From the NCBI GenBank assembly GCA_964519335.1, contig CAZFIA010000097.1, positions 1 to 15,457 of the forward strand: a DNA stretch of 15,457 nt, read 5' to 3'. The DNA comes from JALZVT01 sp964519335 (GTDB lineage Bacteria; Pseudomonadota; Gammaproteobacteria; Pseudomonadales; Azotimanducaceae). Under the pieces are notes generated by a model, which did no database searches, was not told where the DNA came from, and saw nothing but the letters and a program-made list of their open reading frames with translations. Shown here piece by piece: positions 7,230-15,449 of the stretch; the stretch's first letter is position 1, and each line of letters starts with the position of its first letter. The position numbers were made by a program, and so were the translations under genes.

Positions 7230-8639
7230 GTGGACAGCAATCTTTCCAGCGGTAGCTCAGCCGCTACCGACATTGTGCTTGGTCCCGACAGCTTTAAGCC
7301 GCTACGGGCCACAGAAGATACCCAGAGCATCACCCGACCATCGCTTTCGTACTGGCAAGATGCGTGGCGCCGCCTTAAAGAAAACAATCGCGCCATTGTT
7401 TCGCTGTACATCATCATTGCGTTGCTTGCTTTCACGCTGCTGGGGCCGTTGTTGTGGACCGCTGATTCGTCTTTGAGCGACGTCGACCAAATCAGTCAGC
7501 CGCCGTTCGCTGACCGCAGCGCAACCATTGTGGCGCCGTTTAAGCCGTGGGACATTACGGCAGAGCCCGCAAGTACAAGCGGCCTCCAAATCGTAGACAC
7601 ACCCACCACGCAATCTGTGCGGCTGTCGTGGGAGGCAATGTCCGCGTCCACCAACGGCTATCGTATCTATCGCAACCTGTTCCCGACGGGTGTCGAACGC
7701 GCGCTGGGCTTGCCGCTGGGCGAAGTGCTGCCAAGCCAGGGCACCTACTTTGAGGATCGACTGGATCTACAACCCACGCACTACTACTACACCGTAGTGG
7801 CGTTGGGCGAGAATTTCCGCGAAACCACAGAATTTCAACACACAGAGATTGATGTCACCCGCGTGATTACCGCAGATGAAGCCGTAGAAAAGGGACTCGT
7901 AAAATCGGCAGACGGCCTAAACCCCGGAACAGCGGTCAACCTTACCTGGCACCCGCTGGGCACAGACTATCTGGGCCGCGATATGCTCGCGCGATTAATG
8001 GAAGGCGCTCGCGTGTCGCTGTTCATCGGCATAGTTGCGCCCTTTATATTTGTGTTGATCGGCATCATTTACGGCAGCACCGCCGGCTTTGTGGGGCGCG
8101 GGGTTGATCAATTGATGATGCGCTTTGCCGACTTTGTGGTGACCCTGCCTTTCTTGCTGTTCATGATTGTGTTCAAGCTTGTCTTTGATGTGGAGTCAGG
8201 TGAGAGCGGTATCATCCCTATGCTAATCGCCATGGTGGTGTTGCTATGGCCAGCGACCGCGCGCCTGGTACGCGGGCAAATATTGCAGATTAGAGAAGAA
8301 GGCTACGTTGACGCCTCGCGTTTGCTTGGCGCGAAGTCATCGTACTTAATTGGCCGCCACATGATTCCGAACACCATGGGCGTCATTCTAGTCACCCTAA
8401 CCTTCGCCGTCCCCAGCGCCATATTCACCGAGGCGTTCTTGAGCTTTATCGGCATGGGGGTGGCACCCCCCACACCCAGCTGGGGCGGCATGTGTAACGA
8501 GGGGATTAAGACGATGCAAACCACCCCTCACGAACTTATTTTCCCCGCGCTACTAATCAGCATCACGGTGCTTGCGTTTAACATGCTTGGCGACGGACTG
8601 CGCGACGCACTGGACGCCCGGATGCGTTCGCGTGAGTAA
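7230..8639 (+). CDS. oppC: Oligopeptide ABC transporter permease, OppC/DppC type, with fibronectin III-like insertion
   Basis: The second channel subunit has 469 residues, whereas OppC/DppC proteins usually have about 300. The GTG start abuts the previous stop. Residues 1-54 are cytoplasmic, with WQDAWRRLKENNRAI typical of the OppC N-terminal domain; helix 1 is at about 55-77. The usual short periplasmic stretch is expanded to about residues 78-240. Within it, about 113-208 resembles a fibronectin type III fold: VRLSWEA (130-136), GYRIYRN (143-149), TYFEDRLDL (172-180) and QPTHYYYTVVA (181-191). Standard permease sequence resumes at HPLGTDYLGRDMLARL (241-256). Later helices lie near 258-282, 300-320, 329-349, 386-410 and 436-455. 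The EAA coupling loop is EEGYVDASRLLGAKSSYLIG (356-375), then RHMIPN. Composition and codon use do not look foreign by eye. The insertion must face the periplasm next to the binding-protein docking surface. Confidence 0.93.
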   Translation: MDSNLSSGSSAATDIVLGPDSFKPLRATEDTQSITRPSLSYWQDAWRRLKENNRAIVSLYIIIALLAFTLLGPLLWTADSSLSDVDQISQPPFADRSATIVAPFKPWDITAEPASTSGLQIVDTPTTQSVRLSWEAMSASTNGYRIYRNLFPTGVERALGLPLGEVLPSQGTYFEDRLDLQPTHYYYTVVALGENFRETTEFQHTEIDVTRVITADEAVEKGLVKSADGLNPGTAVNLTWHPLGTDYLGRDMLARLMEGARVSLFIGIVAPFIFVLIGIIYGSTAGFVGRGVDQLMMRFADFVVTLPFLLFMIVFKLVFDVESGESGIIPMLIAMVVLLWPATARLVRGQILQIREEGYVDASRLLGAKSSYLIGRHMIPNTMGVILVTLTFAVPSAIFTEAFLSFIGMGVAPPTPSWGGMCNEGIKTMQTTPHELIFPALLISITVLAFNMLGDGLRDALDARMRSRE

Positions 8640-8646
8640 CCCTGAC

Positions 8647-9687
8647 ATGACGACTGAAGCCGAGGACGAGTCCCAGCCTATCCTGTCCGTGCGCGACTTG
8701 CGCGTCGAGTTCGACACCTACGGCGGCATAGTACAGGCCGTGCGCGGCGTTAATTTTGATGTGCACTCCGGCAAAACCCTGGGCATCGTCGGCGAATCAG
8801 GCTGCGGAAAGTCGGTCACCGTGCAAAGTTTGATGGGGCTGATACCCATGCCTCCAGGGCGCATCACCGGCGGTTCGGCGCGCTATCGCGGCAAAGAGAT
8901 TCTGGGGCGCACTCGCATCGATGGGCGCGAGCTGCGCGGCGCTGATATCGGCATGATATTTCAAGACCCAATGACGTCGCTGAACCCCACCATGACCATA
9001 GGCGATCAAATCGCCGAGACACTGCAGGTACATCGCGGCGTCAGTCGCCTCGACGCCCGCAAGCGAGCGGTCGAACTACTTAGCCTTACGCGCATCCCCG
9101 AGGCCAAAGAGCGGGCTAAACAATACCCCTTCGAATTCTCAGGCGGCATGTTGCAGCGCGCCATGATTGCCACAGCTATCGCCTGCGAACCCAGCGTGTT
9201 GATCGCAGACGAACCGACAACCGCCCTAGACGTGACCATTCAGGCGCAAATCCTTGATTTGCTGAACGATCTGCAACGCGACAACAACATGGCAATCATA
9301 CTGATCACTCATGATCTTGGCGTCGTCGCCCGCATGGCCGATACCGTCGCCGTGATGTACGCAGGTGAGATGGTTGAACAAGGCAGCGCCCGGGACATTT
9401 TTTATCGCGCGGCCCACCCCTACACCCTTGGCTTGCGCGCCGCGATGCCAACCAACACAGACCAATCAGAGCAGTCGCTTAAGCCTATTGAAGGCAGCCC
9501 GCCAGACTTGTTTGCGCCACCTCCCGGCTGCGGTTATTGCGCGCGCTGTCCGCACGCAGCCCAGGTGTGCGCCACAACCCCGCCACCACGCTTTGAACTG
9601 GATGACGAGCATCGCGTGAAGTGCTGGCAACATCACGCAGACGCGCCATCAGCGCCTGCTGAGCTGTTTACGAGTAGCGGTTCATGA
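8647..9687 (+). CDS. oppD: Oligopeptide ABC transporter ATPase, OppD/DppD type
   Basis: Cytoplasmic ATP-hydrolysing subunit. From the ATG at 8647 it has 346 residues. A GTG at 8632, overlapping the permease stop (GTGAGTAA), would add five residues and is equally possible; neither has a strong ribosome site. Motifs: Walker A GESGCGKS (49-56), Q-loop FQDPM (Q106), signature FSGGM (164-168), Walker B LIADEP (D188, E189), D-loop ALD and H-loop ITHD (H222). The C-terminal oligopeptide-transporter extension has PPGCGYCARCPHAAQVC and a final KCW. These cysteines fit the four-cysteine pattern near the end of OppD/DppD-type proteins, proposed in some members to hold an iron-sulfur cluster. It overlaps the second ATPase gene by 4 bp (ATGA). 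The two ATPases should form a heterodimer. Confidence 0.94.
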   Translation: MTTEAEDESQPILSVRDLRVEFDTYGGIVQAVRGVNFDVHSGKTLGIVGESGCGKSVTVQSLMGLIPMPPGRITGGSARYRGKEILGRTRIDGRELRGADIGMIFQDPMTSLNPTMTIGDQIAETLQVHRGVSRLDARKRAVELLSLTRIPEAKERAKQYPFEFSGGMLQRAMIATAIACEPSVLIADEPTTALDVTIQAQILDLLNDLQRDNNMAIILITHDLGVVARMADTVAVMYAGEMVEQGSARDIFYRAAHPYTLGLRAAMPTNTDQSEQSLKPIEGSPPDLFAPPPGCGYCARCPHAAQVCATTPPPRFELDDEHRVKCWQHHADAPSAPAELFTSSGS

Positions 9688-10673
9688 AGGCCCAGAATGC
9701 ACTAGTAGAAGCCGTTGGGCTCACGAAGCACTTTCCGATTAAGAAGAACCAGGTGGTGCACGCGGTAGATGACGTTACGCTCACCGTGCACGAAAAAGAG
9801 ATTGTAGGGCTGGTGGGCGAAAGTGGCTCCGGAAAATCTACCCTTGGCAAAACACTGTTGGGGCTGCATGACAAAACCGCCGGCCAGGTGATCTACGACG
9901 GAGAGACCTTGCCGCAACGCTACAAGCCCGCCGATTTTCTAAGCGGCGCGAAAAAGATGCAGATGATCTTTCAAGATCCGTACTCATCGCTAAATCCGCG
10001 CATGACCGTTGGTGAGATCATTGCCGAAGGTTTAAAGCTACACACTAATTTAGATGACAACACTATCCGCGAGCGCGTGAGCTTCTGGTTGCAACGCGTG
10101 GGACTTCACACCGATCATGCGTCACGCTACCCGCATGAGTTCTCAGGCGGTCAGCGCCAGCGCATTGGCATCGCCCGGGCGCTTATTCTTGAGCCCGAAT
10201 TTGTGGTGTGCGACGAACCCATCTCGGCGCTCGATGTCTCGGTGCAAGCGCAGGTGGTTAACCTGCTCGACGAGCTCAAGAAATCGATGGGCCTAACGCT
10301 TTTGTTTATCGCCCATGACCTGTCGATGGTGCGCTATGTCAGCGACCGAATGGCAGTGATGTATTTGGGTTCGTTGGTTGAGGTAGGTGCCGCTGACGAG
10401 GTGTTCTTTAACCCGCAGCACCCGTACACGCAGATGCTTGTGGGCTCAAACCCCGAGCCCGATCCTCGAACCGAACGCGATCGTCCGCCCACACCGGTAC
10501 GTGGCGAAATTGCTTCGCCCATCAACGTGCCCGCCGGCTGCCGCTTTGCGGCGCGCTGCCCCAAGGTGATGGATAAGTGCAAAAACACCACGCCGGAATT
10601 GATCACGCTGAAAGACCTGGCCACCGACACCGGTATGCGAGAGGTTGCTTGCCACCTATTCAGCGACGGGTAA
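9684..10673 (+). CDS. oppF: Oligopeptide ABC transporter ATPase, OppF/DppF type
   Basis: The second cytoplasmic ATPase, 329 residues, of typical OppF/DppF length. Motifs: Walker A GESGSGKS (45-52), Q-loop IFQDPYSSLNPRMTVG (Q97), signature FSGGQRQRIGIARAL (153-167), Walker B VVCDEP (D177, E178), ALDVSVQAQV D-loop region and H-loop IAHD (H211). SSLNPRMTV and the FSGGQRQR signature favour the F-type rather than D-type subunit. The C-terminal extension after HPYTQMLV (246-253) contains C286, C292, C299 and C323 (PAGCRF, ARCP, DKCK, VACH), the family's four-cysteine set. The ATG overlaps the previous gene by 4 bp. The dehydrogenase gene begins 31 bp downstream. Confidence 0.95.
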   Translation: MKAQNALVEAVGLTKHFPIKKNQVVHAVDDVTLTVHEKEIVGLVGESGSGKSTLGKTLLGLHDKTAGQVIYDGETLPQRYKPADFLSGAKKMQMIFQDPYSSLNPRMTVGEIIAEGLKLHTNLDDNTIRERVSFWLQRVGLHTDHASRYPHEFSGGQRQRIGIARALILEPEFVVCDEPISALDVSVQAQVVNLLDELKKSMGLTLLFIAHDLSMVRYVSDRMAVMYLGSLVEVGAADEVFFNPQHPYTQMLVGSNPEPDPRTERDRPPTPVRGEIASPINVPAGCRFAARCPKVMDKCKNTTPELITLKDLATDTGMREVACHLFSDG

Positions 10674-10704
10674 ATTTGAAACGCTTTGCACAGGAGCCGT
10701 TTTC

Positions 10705-11529
10705 GTGAAAAACAATCTGGAAGGAACCGCCGCACTGGTTACCGCGGGAGGAACGGGTCTTGGCCTGGGCATCGCCAAACGTCTCGCCGAGGACGGATGC
10801 CTGGTCACAATCTGCGGCCGCCGTGAGGATGTACTAAGCGCAGCACTCGAAGAGATTGGAAGTGATGCGCGCTATATAGTGTGCGACGTAACCCATGACG
10901 ATCAGGTCAAAGCGGCCGTAGAGGCAGCCGCACAACCACTGGATCGCCTTGATATTGCAGTGGCCAATGCAGGCGGTGGTGTAGCCGCGGGACCGCTTGT
11001 GATGACCGACCTCGAGGCCTGGAACGCAACCATGGCCCTCACCGCGACCAGTACACTATCCACCATCAAACACTCAGCCCCCTTCATGAGCCGCGGCAAC
11101 GGCGGTGCTATTGTCGCCGTGTCGTCCATCGCAGGTCATGTAACACACCGGAACCTTGGCCAGTACAGTGTCGCCAAAGCGGCTGTCGAAATGCTGGTGC
11201 GCAACAGCGCGGACGAACTCGGACGCTATGGCATCCGCGTCAATGGCGTACGCCCTGGGCTCGTGCCTACAGAGATGGCCGCCGGTTTAGAGCAGACGCC
11301 AGAGGTACGTAACGACTACCTCGCTCAGATGCCACTCGAAAGGCTTGGCACACCCGAGGACGTCGCCGCCGCGGTACGCTTTCTAGCTGGACCCGAAGCG
11401 TCCTGGATCACCGGGCAATTACTGGGCGTAGACGGCGGACACTCGCTGCGGCGCGGCCCTAATCTGGATGCGATGTTTGCTGAAGCCTTCGACCCGTTGA
11501 TGGAAGAATTGATGAGCACAAAAAAATAA
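10705..11529 (+). CDS. Short-chain dehydrogenase/reductase (SDR)
   Basis: NAD(P)-dependent oxidoreductase with a Rossmann fold, 274 residues, classical SDR size. I use the GTG at 10705 because CAGGAG lies 8 nt before it and the protein then starts in normal SDR sequence (NNLEGTAALVTAGG). The cofactor loop is TAGGTGLG (13-20); the first glycine of the usual TGxxxGxG is alanine. C-terminal to it are CDV (60-62, adenine pocket) and VANAGGG (86-92). Catalytic residues are the serine of VSSIAG (S141), Y154 and K158 in QYSVAK. RVNGVRPGLVPTEM and TGQLLGVDGG are typical of the C-terminal half. The substrate is unknown; FabG-like, dienoyl-CoA reductase-like and sugar or sterol dehydrogenases share this layout. 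Its position 31 bp after the last transporter gene suggests cotranscription. A hairpin terminator follows. Confidence 0.92.
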   Translation: MKNNLEGTAALVTAGGTGLGLGIAKRLAEDGCLVTICGRREDVLSAALEEIGSDARYIVCDVTHDDQVKAAVEAAAQPLDRLDIAVANAGGGVAAGPLVMTDLEAWNATMALTATSTLSTIKHSAPFMSRGNGGAIVAVSSIAGHVTHRNLGQYSVAKAAVEMLVRNSADELGRYGIRVNGVRPGLVPTEMAAGLEQTPEVRNDYLAQMPLERLGTPEDVAAAVRFLAGPEASWITGQLLGVDGGHSLRRGPNLDAMFAEAFDPLMEELMSTKK

Positions 11530-11532
11530 GAC

Positions 11533-11559
11533 AAAAAAAGGGCGACCTACTGGCCGCCC
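11533..11559 (-). terminator. Intrinsic terminator between convergent genes, strongest for the receptor gene
   Basis: GGGCGACC (11540-11547) pairs with GGCCGCCC (11552-11559) across a TACT loop, with one A/C mismatch. On the minus strand the hairpin is followed by a run of seven T (11539-11533), a good intrinsic terminator for the TonB receptor gene ending at 11608. On the plus strand the following TGTTTATCTCTTTT is only moderately T-rich, so it may end the transporter/SDR operon less efficiently. Confidence 0.75.
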
Positions 11560-11607
11560 CTGTTTATCTCTTTTCGTAAAGAGCTATTAGTTATCGCTAA
11601 CTAGTCG

Positions 11608-14430
11608 CTAGTACTCAGGTCCAATCTTGTACTGGAGCTCAAGACCAAAGATACGCGGCTCGGTCACCTGACCAGACCGACGGTAACCCGTCGATTCCGT
11701 ACCTAGCTCAATCTGTCGAACACCCACCTCGTCTAATATGTTGTTAACAAAGGCTGTCGCTGAGTACTTGCCCGTGACGCTCGTCCAGCTAACCCGGCCA
11801 TCCCAGCGGAAGTACGACGGAGCGGTGTCCAGCTCTTCTTCGAACACAGTGAATGGCACATCATCAATCCAAGACACAGTGGTGTTCAGATTGAGCTTAC
11901 CGCGACTGCCTAGATCGAAGCCATACTGCGCAAAAGCGGTGGCCTTCCACTCTGAAACGCGCGGCAGTGTTCTGCCATTAGCATTAATGGTGCGATCTTC
12001 TGGGGAGAAGATCGACTGGGGCGCATTCGGATCAAAATCGTTGATCACAAAGAAGTCTTCGGTGAACTTACTGGGCGTGAAACTGAAGTTACCGCCAAGG
12101 CTGAGCGCATCGTTTACAAACCACAGTGCGTCCGCTTCGATACCGAAGATTTCAGCACCGGGGGCTGCAACCACACTGTTGGTTGTACCACCAGTCGCAG
12201 CAGCTTCAAACACAACCGAGTGAATGTTCTCGTAGTCGTAGAAGTAGACGCTGGCGTTGGTCTGAAGGGTGCCATCAAGCAGCGTGCCCTTGTAACCAAT
12301 TTCGTAGGCGATCAACTCCTCGGGATCGTATGTAGGATTTTGGCTAAAGAAAACCAGGTTAAACCCACCTGATCGATACCCGGTGGTAGCACCAAAGTAG
12401 AGCAGTGAATTGTCCGTTACCGAGTAGTCAAAGTTCAGGCGCCAGGTGACGTCATCATCTGATCGCTCTACGGGGCGGTACACCGAGAGGCTAACCGGCA
12501 AACCCAGTGTAAGCACGCCCACGCCGTTGTACTGGAGCTGACCATCAGCGTCCAGTGTCGGTACGCCGGTCGCCGCGTCACCCACGATGTTGCCCAGAGC
12601 AATATTGGTTGCAAGTAACGCCGCACCACCGCCGATGGCGTCTGCGTCAACAATGCCTTCGCTATAGCGGAACAGGTTTTCTTCGCCATCCAGGTTGTCT
12701 TGTGCCCAGCGGACTCCGAAGGTTACTGACCATTTATCGCTAATATCGAAAACGCCCTGGCTGTATGCCGCAAAAGATTCGCGCTCGGTACGCGTCTGGT
12801 ATTCAAGATCGGTACCGTTAGTATTCGGTCCGCTATTGATCCTCGTACCCGTATCTCCCACAAAATCACCTAGAAACAGCTGGGTAGGGTTTTGCCCGTC
12901 TTGTGTCACTGGCAGCGGAATTCCGACACCACCTGATTTGCCATCAAACAGGCTGGCTGTTCCGCCGGCGCCAAGGGGGTTGATCGGCGATGGATTCACG
13001 AAGCGCGCCTCGTCCACTGACGAGTAGAAATCACCACGCTGAGTGAGCTTAGAATCATAGGCAAACAAACCAGTCGTGAAGCTCAACCGATCATTGACGG
13101 TAAAGAACCACTGCAGTTCGTGAGATACATACTCAGCTTCCTGGCTCACATAGAACTGTCGATCTGACTGCTGGCTATCGATGTTATCGGTATCGGTAAT
13201 CCGGTCGTAAAAGAAGTCAGTGTATCCAAAGATATAGGTGAACGAGTGTCGATCATTAAGATCCCAGGTCGCATCAAACGACACCGACTGATGATCAAAC
13301 CTTTCCAGATTCAGGCCGTTGGATAGGGAACAAAGGTCATCGCCATCAATGTTATCGAGATCATTGAACACACAGCTGTTGGCCACGCTAACGTCTTCAC
13401 CGAAGGCCGGGTTATTTTGACCCGTACCCACACCGAACGCCGGATCCAGTCCGCCACGAAGGCGCTGGGCTTGAACCTCTTCACCGGTAGTTGGGTTAGT
13501 GAAATTAAATATTTCCTGATTTGGGTCCAGAAACGTACTGTCGGTGAAAGTTGTGGTCGCAGGATCAACCTGACGAAAACCAAACGCAGGAGAGAAGTTG
13601 TTGCGCTCGCCGAGACCTTCCTCGGAAAAGACAATCAATCCGGCGGCATCCGCACCACCAATCGTGCGGCTTACAGACCGCTCATTGGCGCGGGTGTGTA
13701 CTGAGAAATTATCGGTAGGCGTCCACTCCAGCTGCAGGGTGTAGTTCTCATCACCCAAACTGTCGAAGTCAGGGCCGATCTGCTCGCCGTTTTCGTCCAC
13801 ACCCAGCTCGTCAACGATACCGTCGCGCGTGCGCTTATAGCCGGTAATACGGCCCGCAAGCTTGTCTTTAATGAGTGGACCTGAGACCACACCAAAGACC
13901 TCGAAGCCGTCAAAGTTGGTGAAAACGGTTTTGAAGTCGGCCTCGAACTCTTGCGTTGGACGCTTGTTAATAAAGTTAACCGCGCCACCCACAGCGTTTC
14001 GACCGTAGAGCGTACCCTGCGGGCCACGCAATACTTCTACCCGCTCGAGGTCCCACAAACCGCCAGAAGACGCGATGTAGAAATCTTCCGAATAAACACC
14101 GTTAACGTAGGTGGCTACACCCGGATCACCGCCCAGGGCACGGAAAGGTCTGCCAATGCCGCGAATCGACAAATCGTAAGGCTCGATTACCGTTGCTGGA
14201 ATAAGGTTCTGCAAATCGGATTGGTTCCGAATGCCGAAGTCTTCCAGAAAGTCGCTGGTAAGCGCGGTAATTGAGATGGAGGTGTCTGAAACCGAGGCTT
14301 CCTGCCGTTCTGCGGTGACTATCACTTCTTCGATACGACGAACTCCGTCGTCTTCTGCTGCTAGAACAGATACAGGCGCTGACAGCGAGCCAATAATGGC
14401 TGCCGATAGCGCACTAAGCGTGCGTTTCAT
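11608..14430 (-). CDS. TonB-dependent outer-membrane receptor
   Basis: Gated outer-membrane transporter, 940 residues. The start is the ATG at 14430 (MKRTLSALS), with AGGGGA about 8 nt upstream; a longer in-frame start exists but would bury the signal peptide. Residues 1-25 form a signal peptide ending near VLAA. EEVIVTA (34-40) is the likely TonB box. The plug domain spans about 55-160, with the diagnostic VEVLRGPQGTLYGRNAVGGA (131-150) and NFINKRP after it. The rest is a 22-strand-type barrel with TonB-receptor landmarks such as YRSGGFNL (685-692), YEIGYKGTLLDG (709-720) and a final strand FGLELQYKIGPEY ending in an aromatic residue. The mature protein has only two cysteines (353 and 367), bracketing an aspartate-rich DLDNIDGDD. 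There is no N-terminal signalling domain, so it is not a FecA-type regulator. It belongs to the broad family for siderophores, vitamins, sugars or peptides; the substrate is not determinable. Confidence 0.95.
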   Translation of the reverse strand: MKRTLSALSAAIIGSLSAPVSVLAAEDDGVRRIEEVIVTAERQEASVSDTSISITALTSDFLEDFGIRNQSDLQNLIPATVIEPYDLSIRGIGRPFRALGGDPGVATYVNGVYSEDFYIASSGGLWDLERVEVLRGPQGTLYGRNAVGGAVNFINKRPTQEFEADFKTVFTNFDGFEVFGVVSGPLIKDKLAGRITGYKRTRDGIVDELGVDENGEQIGPDFDSLGDENYTLQLEWTPTDNFSVHTRANERSVSRTIGGADAAGLIVFSEEGLGERNNFSPAFGFRQVDPATTTFTDSTFLDPNQEIFNFTNPTTGEEVQAQRLRGGLDPAFGVGTGQNNPAFGEDVSVANSCVFNDLDNIDGDDLCSLSNGLNLERFDHQSVSFDATWDLNDRHSFTYIFGYTDFFYDRITDTDNIDSQQSDRQFYVSQEAEYVSHELQWFFTVNDRLSFTTGLFAYDSKLTQRGDFYSSVDEARFVNPSPINPLGAGGTASLFDGKSGGVGIPLPVTQDGQNPTQLFLGDFVGDTGTRINSGPNTNGTDLEYQTRTERESFAAYSQGVFDISDKWSVTFGVRWAQDNLDGEENLFRYSEGIVDADAIGGGAALLATNIALGNIVGDAATGVPTLDADGQLQYNGVGVLTLGLPVSLSVYRPVERSDDDVTWRLNFDYSVTDNSLLYFGATTGYRSGGFNLVFFSQNPTYDPEELIAYEIGYKGTLLDGTLQTNASVYFYDYENIHSVVFEAAATGGTTNSVVAAPGAEIFGIEADALWFVNDALSLGGNFSFTPSKFTEDFFVINDFDPNAPQSIFSPEDRTINANGRTLPRVSEWKATAFAQYGFDLGSRGKLNLNTTVSWIDDVPFTVFEEELDTAPSYFRWDGRVSWTSVTGKYSATAFVNNILDEVGVRQIELGTESTGYRRSGQVTEPRIFGLELQYKIGPEY

Positions 14431-14882
14431 TATTGCTATCCCCTGGTTGTTCGACTGACAGCTGAAGCTATACAGAGCAAACACATTTAACTGCTGTGAC
14501 TTTTACGCCACTCTGTTTTGTAACCGATTCATACAGTTGTGGATATGAACACCTGACTTCAAAGCTGCGGACGAGGCCGAAGCTAAACATGTATTCAGTT
14601 TCCATCGAGCGGCATTGTTGTCTCAGGTGCCGCTACTAACGGCCTACAAGTCAACGAATGTCTCCCCACTCACCTGCGTTATATGTCAGCACGCTGCACG
14701 AGTCAAACCCGTGTCCGGCTAAACAAACTGCCACCCATCAATGCTCCCGCAAAGATTTGTTAACTTAGCTGCCTATGCAGTTGCCCATATAGATAGCCAA
14801 GCGACGTGCGCAATTCTTCACTAAGTATACAGAAATTCTCATGAATTCCTCCACAATTCTCGGCTGAATCCAATCCTAAAAT
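14431..14882. other. Gene-free 452-bp region upstream of the receptor gene
   Basis: No convincing coding frame was found. It must contain the receptor gene's leftward promoter and the end of the NUDIX transcript, since both flanking genes read leftward. I see no well-spaced promoter hexamers and no hairpin with a T run. The only notable structure is an inverted repeat, AGCGGCA (14608-14614) with TGCCGCT (14628-14634), separated by 13 nt, about 180 bp upstream of the receptor ATG. A short AATTC/GAATT repeat near 14834-14847 looks incidental. Confidence 0.6.
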
Positions 14883-15449
14883 TCACAGATCGTTTGAATA
14901 GTGCCGCAAATATTTGTCGCGCATCCGCAAGATAGTGCCTTCCTGGGTGTAGTCAGTGAGGCTGTCAATCGGCACCCAGGCTAAATCAAGACTCTCCTCG
15001 GAGATAACAAAGTCTTCAGAACCAACAGTTTGCATAATGAAGCGCACATCATAGTGATGATGCTCCGGGTCATTTTTGCGGGCTGGAATCGGGTGGACAT
15101 CAACATCGAACAGTGCATCAGTCAGCAACTTCACCTTAAGCCCTGACTCTTCGCGGGCTTCACGCAGCGCAACGGCCGCCGTATTCGGATCGCCGTCGCT
15201 GTGGCCACCCAGCTGCAGCCACATCTTTAGTTTTTTATGGTGCGTTAGCAGCACATGAGTGCCCGCGCCATTGACCAGCCAGGCCGACCCGGTGATGTGG
15301 CCACGCCAGCAATCTCGCTCGAAGCAGCGCGGCTCTTCGACTAACAGCTCACGAAACCTTAGAACCTCAGCCCGCTCCTCAGGGTAGCGCCCGCCATAGG
15401 CTTCAAATTTGGTCAAAAGCCCGTCAACAAATACCTGTTGGCTCGCCAC
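14883..15449 (-). CDS. NUDIX hydrolase
   Basis: Mg2+-dependent pyrophosphohydrolase acting on a nucleoside-diphosphate-linked compound, 188 residues. The Nudix helix is at 82-104: G82, then HSDGD, P88 where the consensus has Glu, seven residues, then R96 E97 A98 R99 E100 E101 S102 G103 L104. The REAREESGL core with its metal-binding glutamates is intact. The E-to-P change, in the context LGGHSDGDP, is one I recall as common in a particular subgroup of bacterial NUDIX proteins with an N-terminal helical part. Upstream segments CFERDCWRGHITGSAWLV (42-59) and VLLTHHKKL (66-74) match that subgroup; a histidine-rich EHHHYDVRF (129-137) follows the box. The start shown is a GTG at 15449; the frame stays open to the window edge 8 bases away, so the true start could be further upstream. 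Substrate unknown. Confidence 0.9.
   Translation of the reverse strand: MASQQVFVDGLLTKFEAYGGRYPEERAEVLRFRELLVEEPRCFERDCWRGHITGSAWLVNGAGTHVLLTHHKKLKMWLQLGGHSDGDPNTAAVALREAREESGLKVKLLTDALFDVDVHPIPARKNDPEHHHYDVRFIMQTVGSEDFVISEESLDLAWVPIDSLTDYTQEGTILRMRDKYLRHYSNDL

Noticed and set aside
14431..14484. Extended start for the TonB receptor (18 extra residues)
   Set aside because: The ATG at 14430 has a good ribosome site and directly begins a signal peptide; the extension would hide it.
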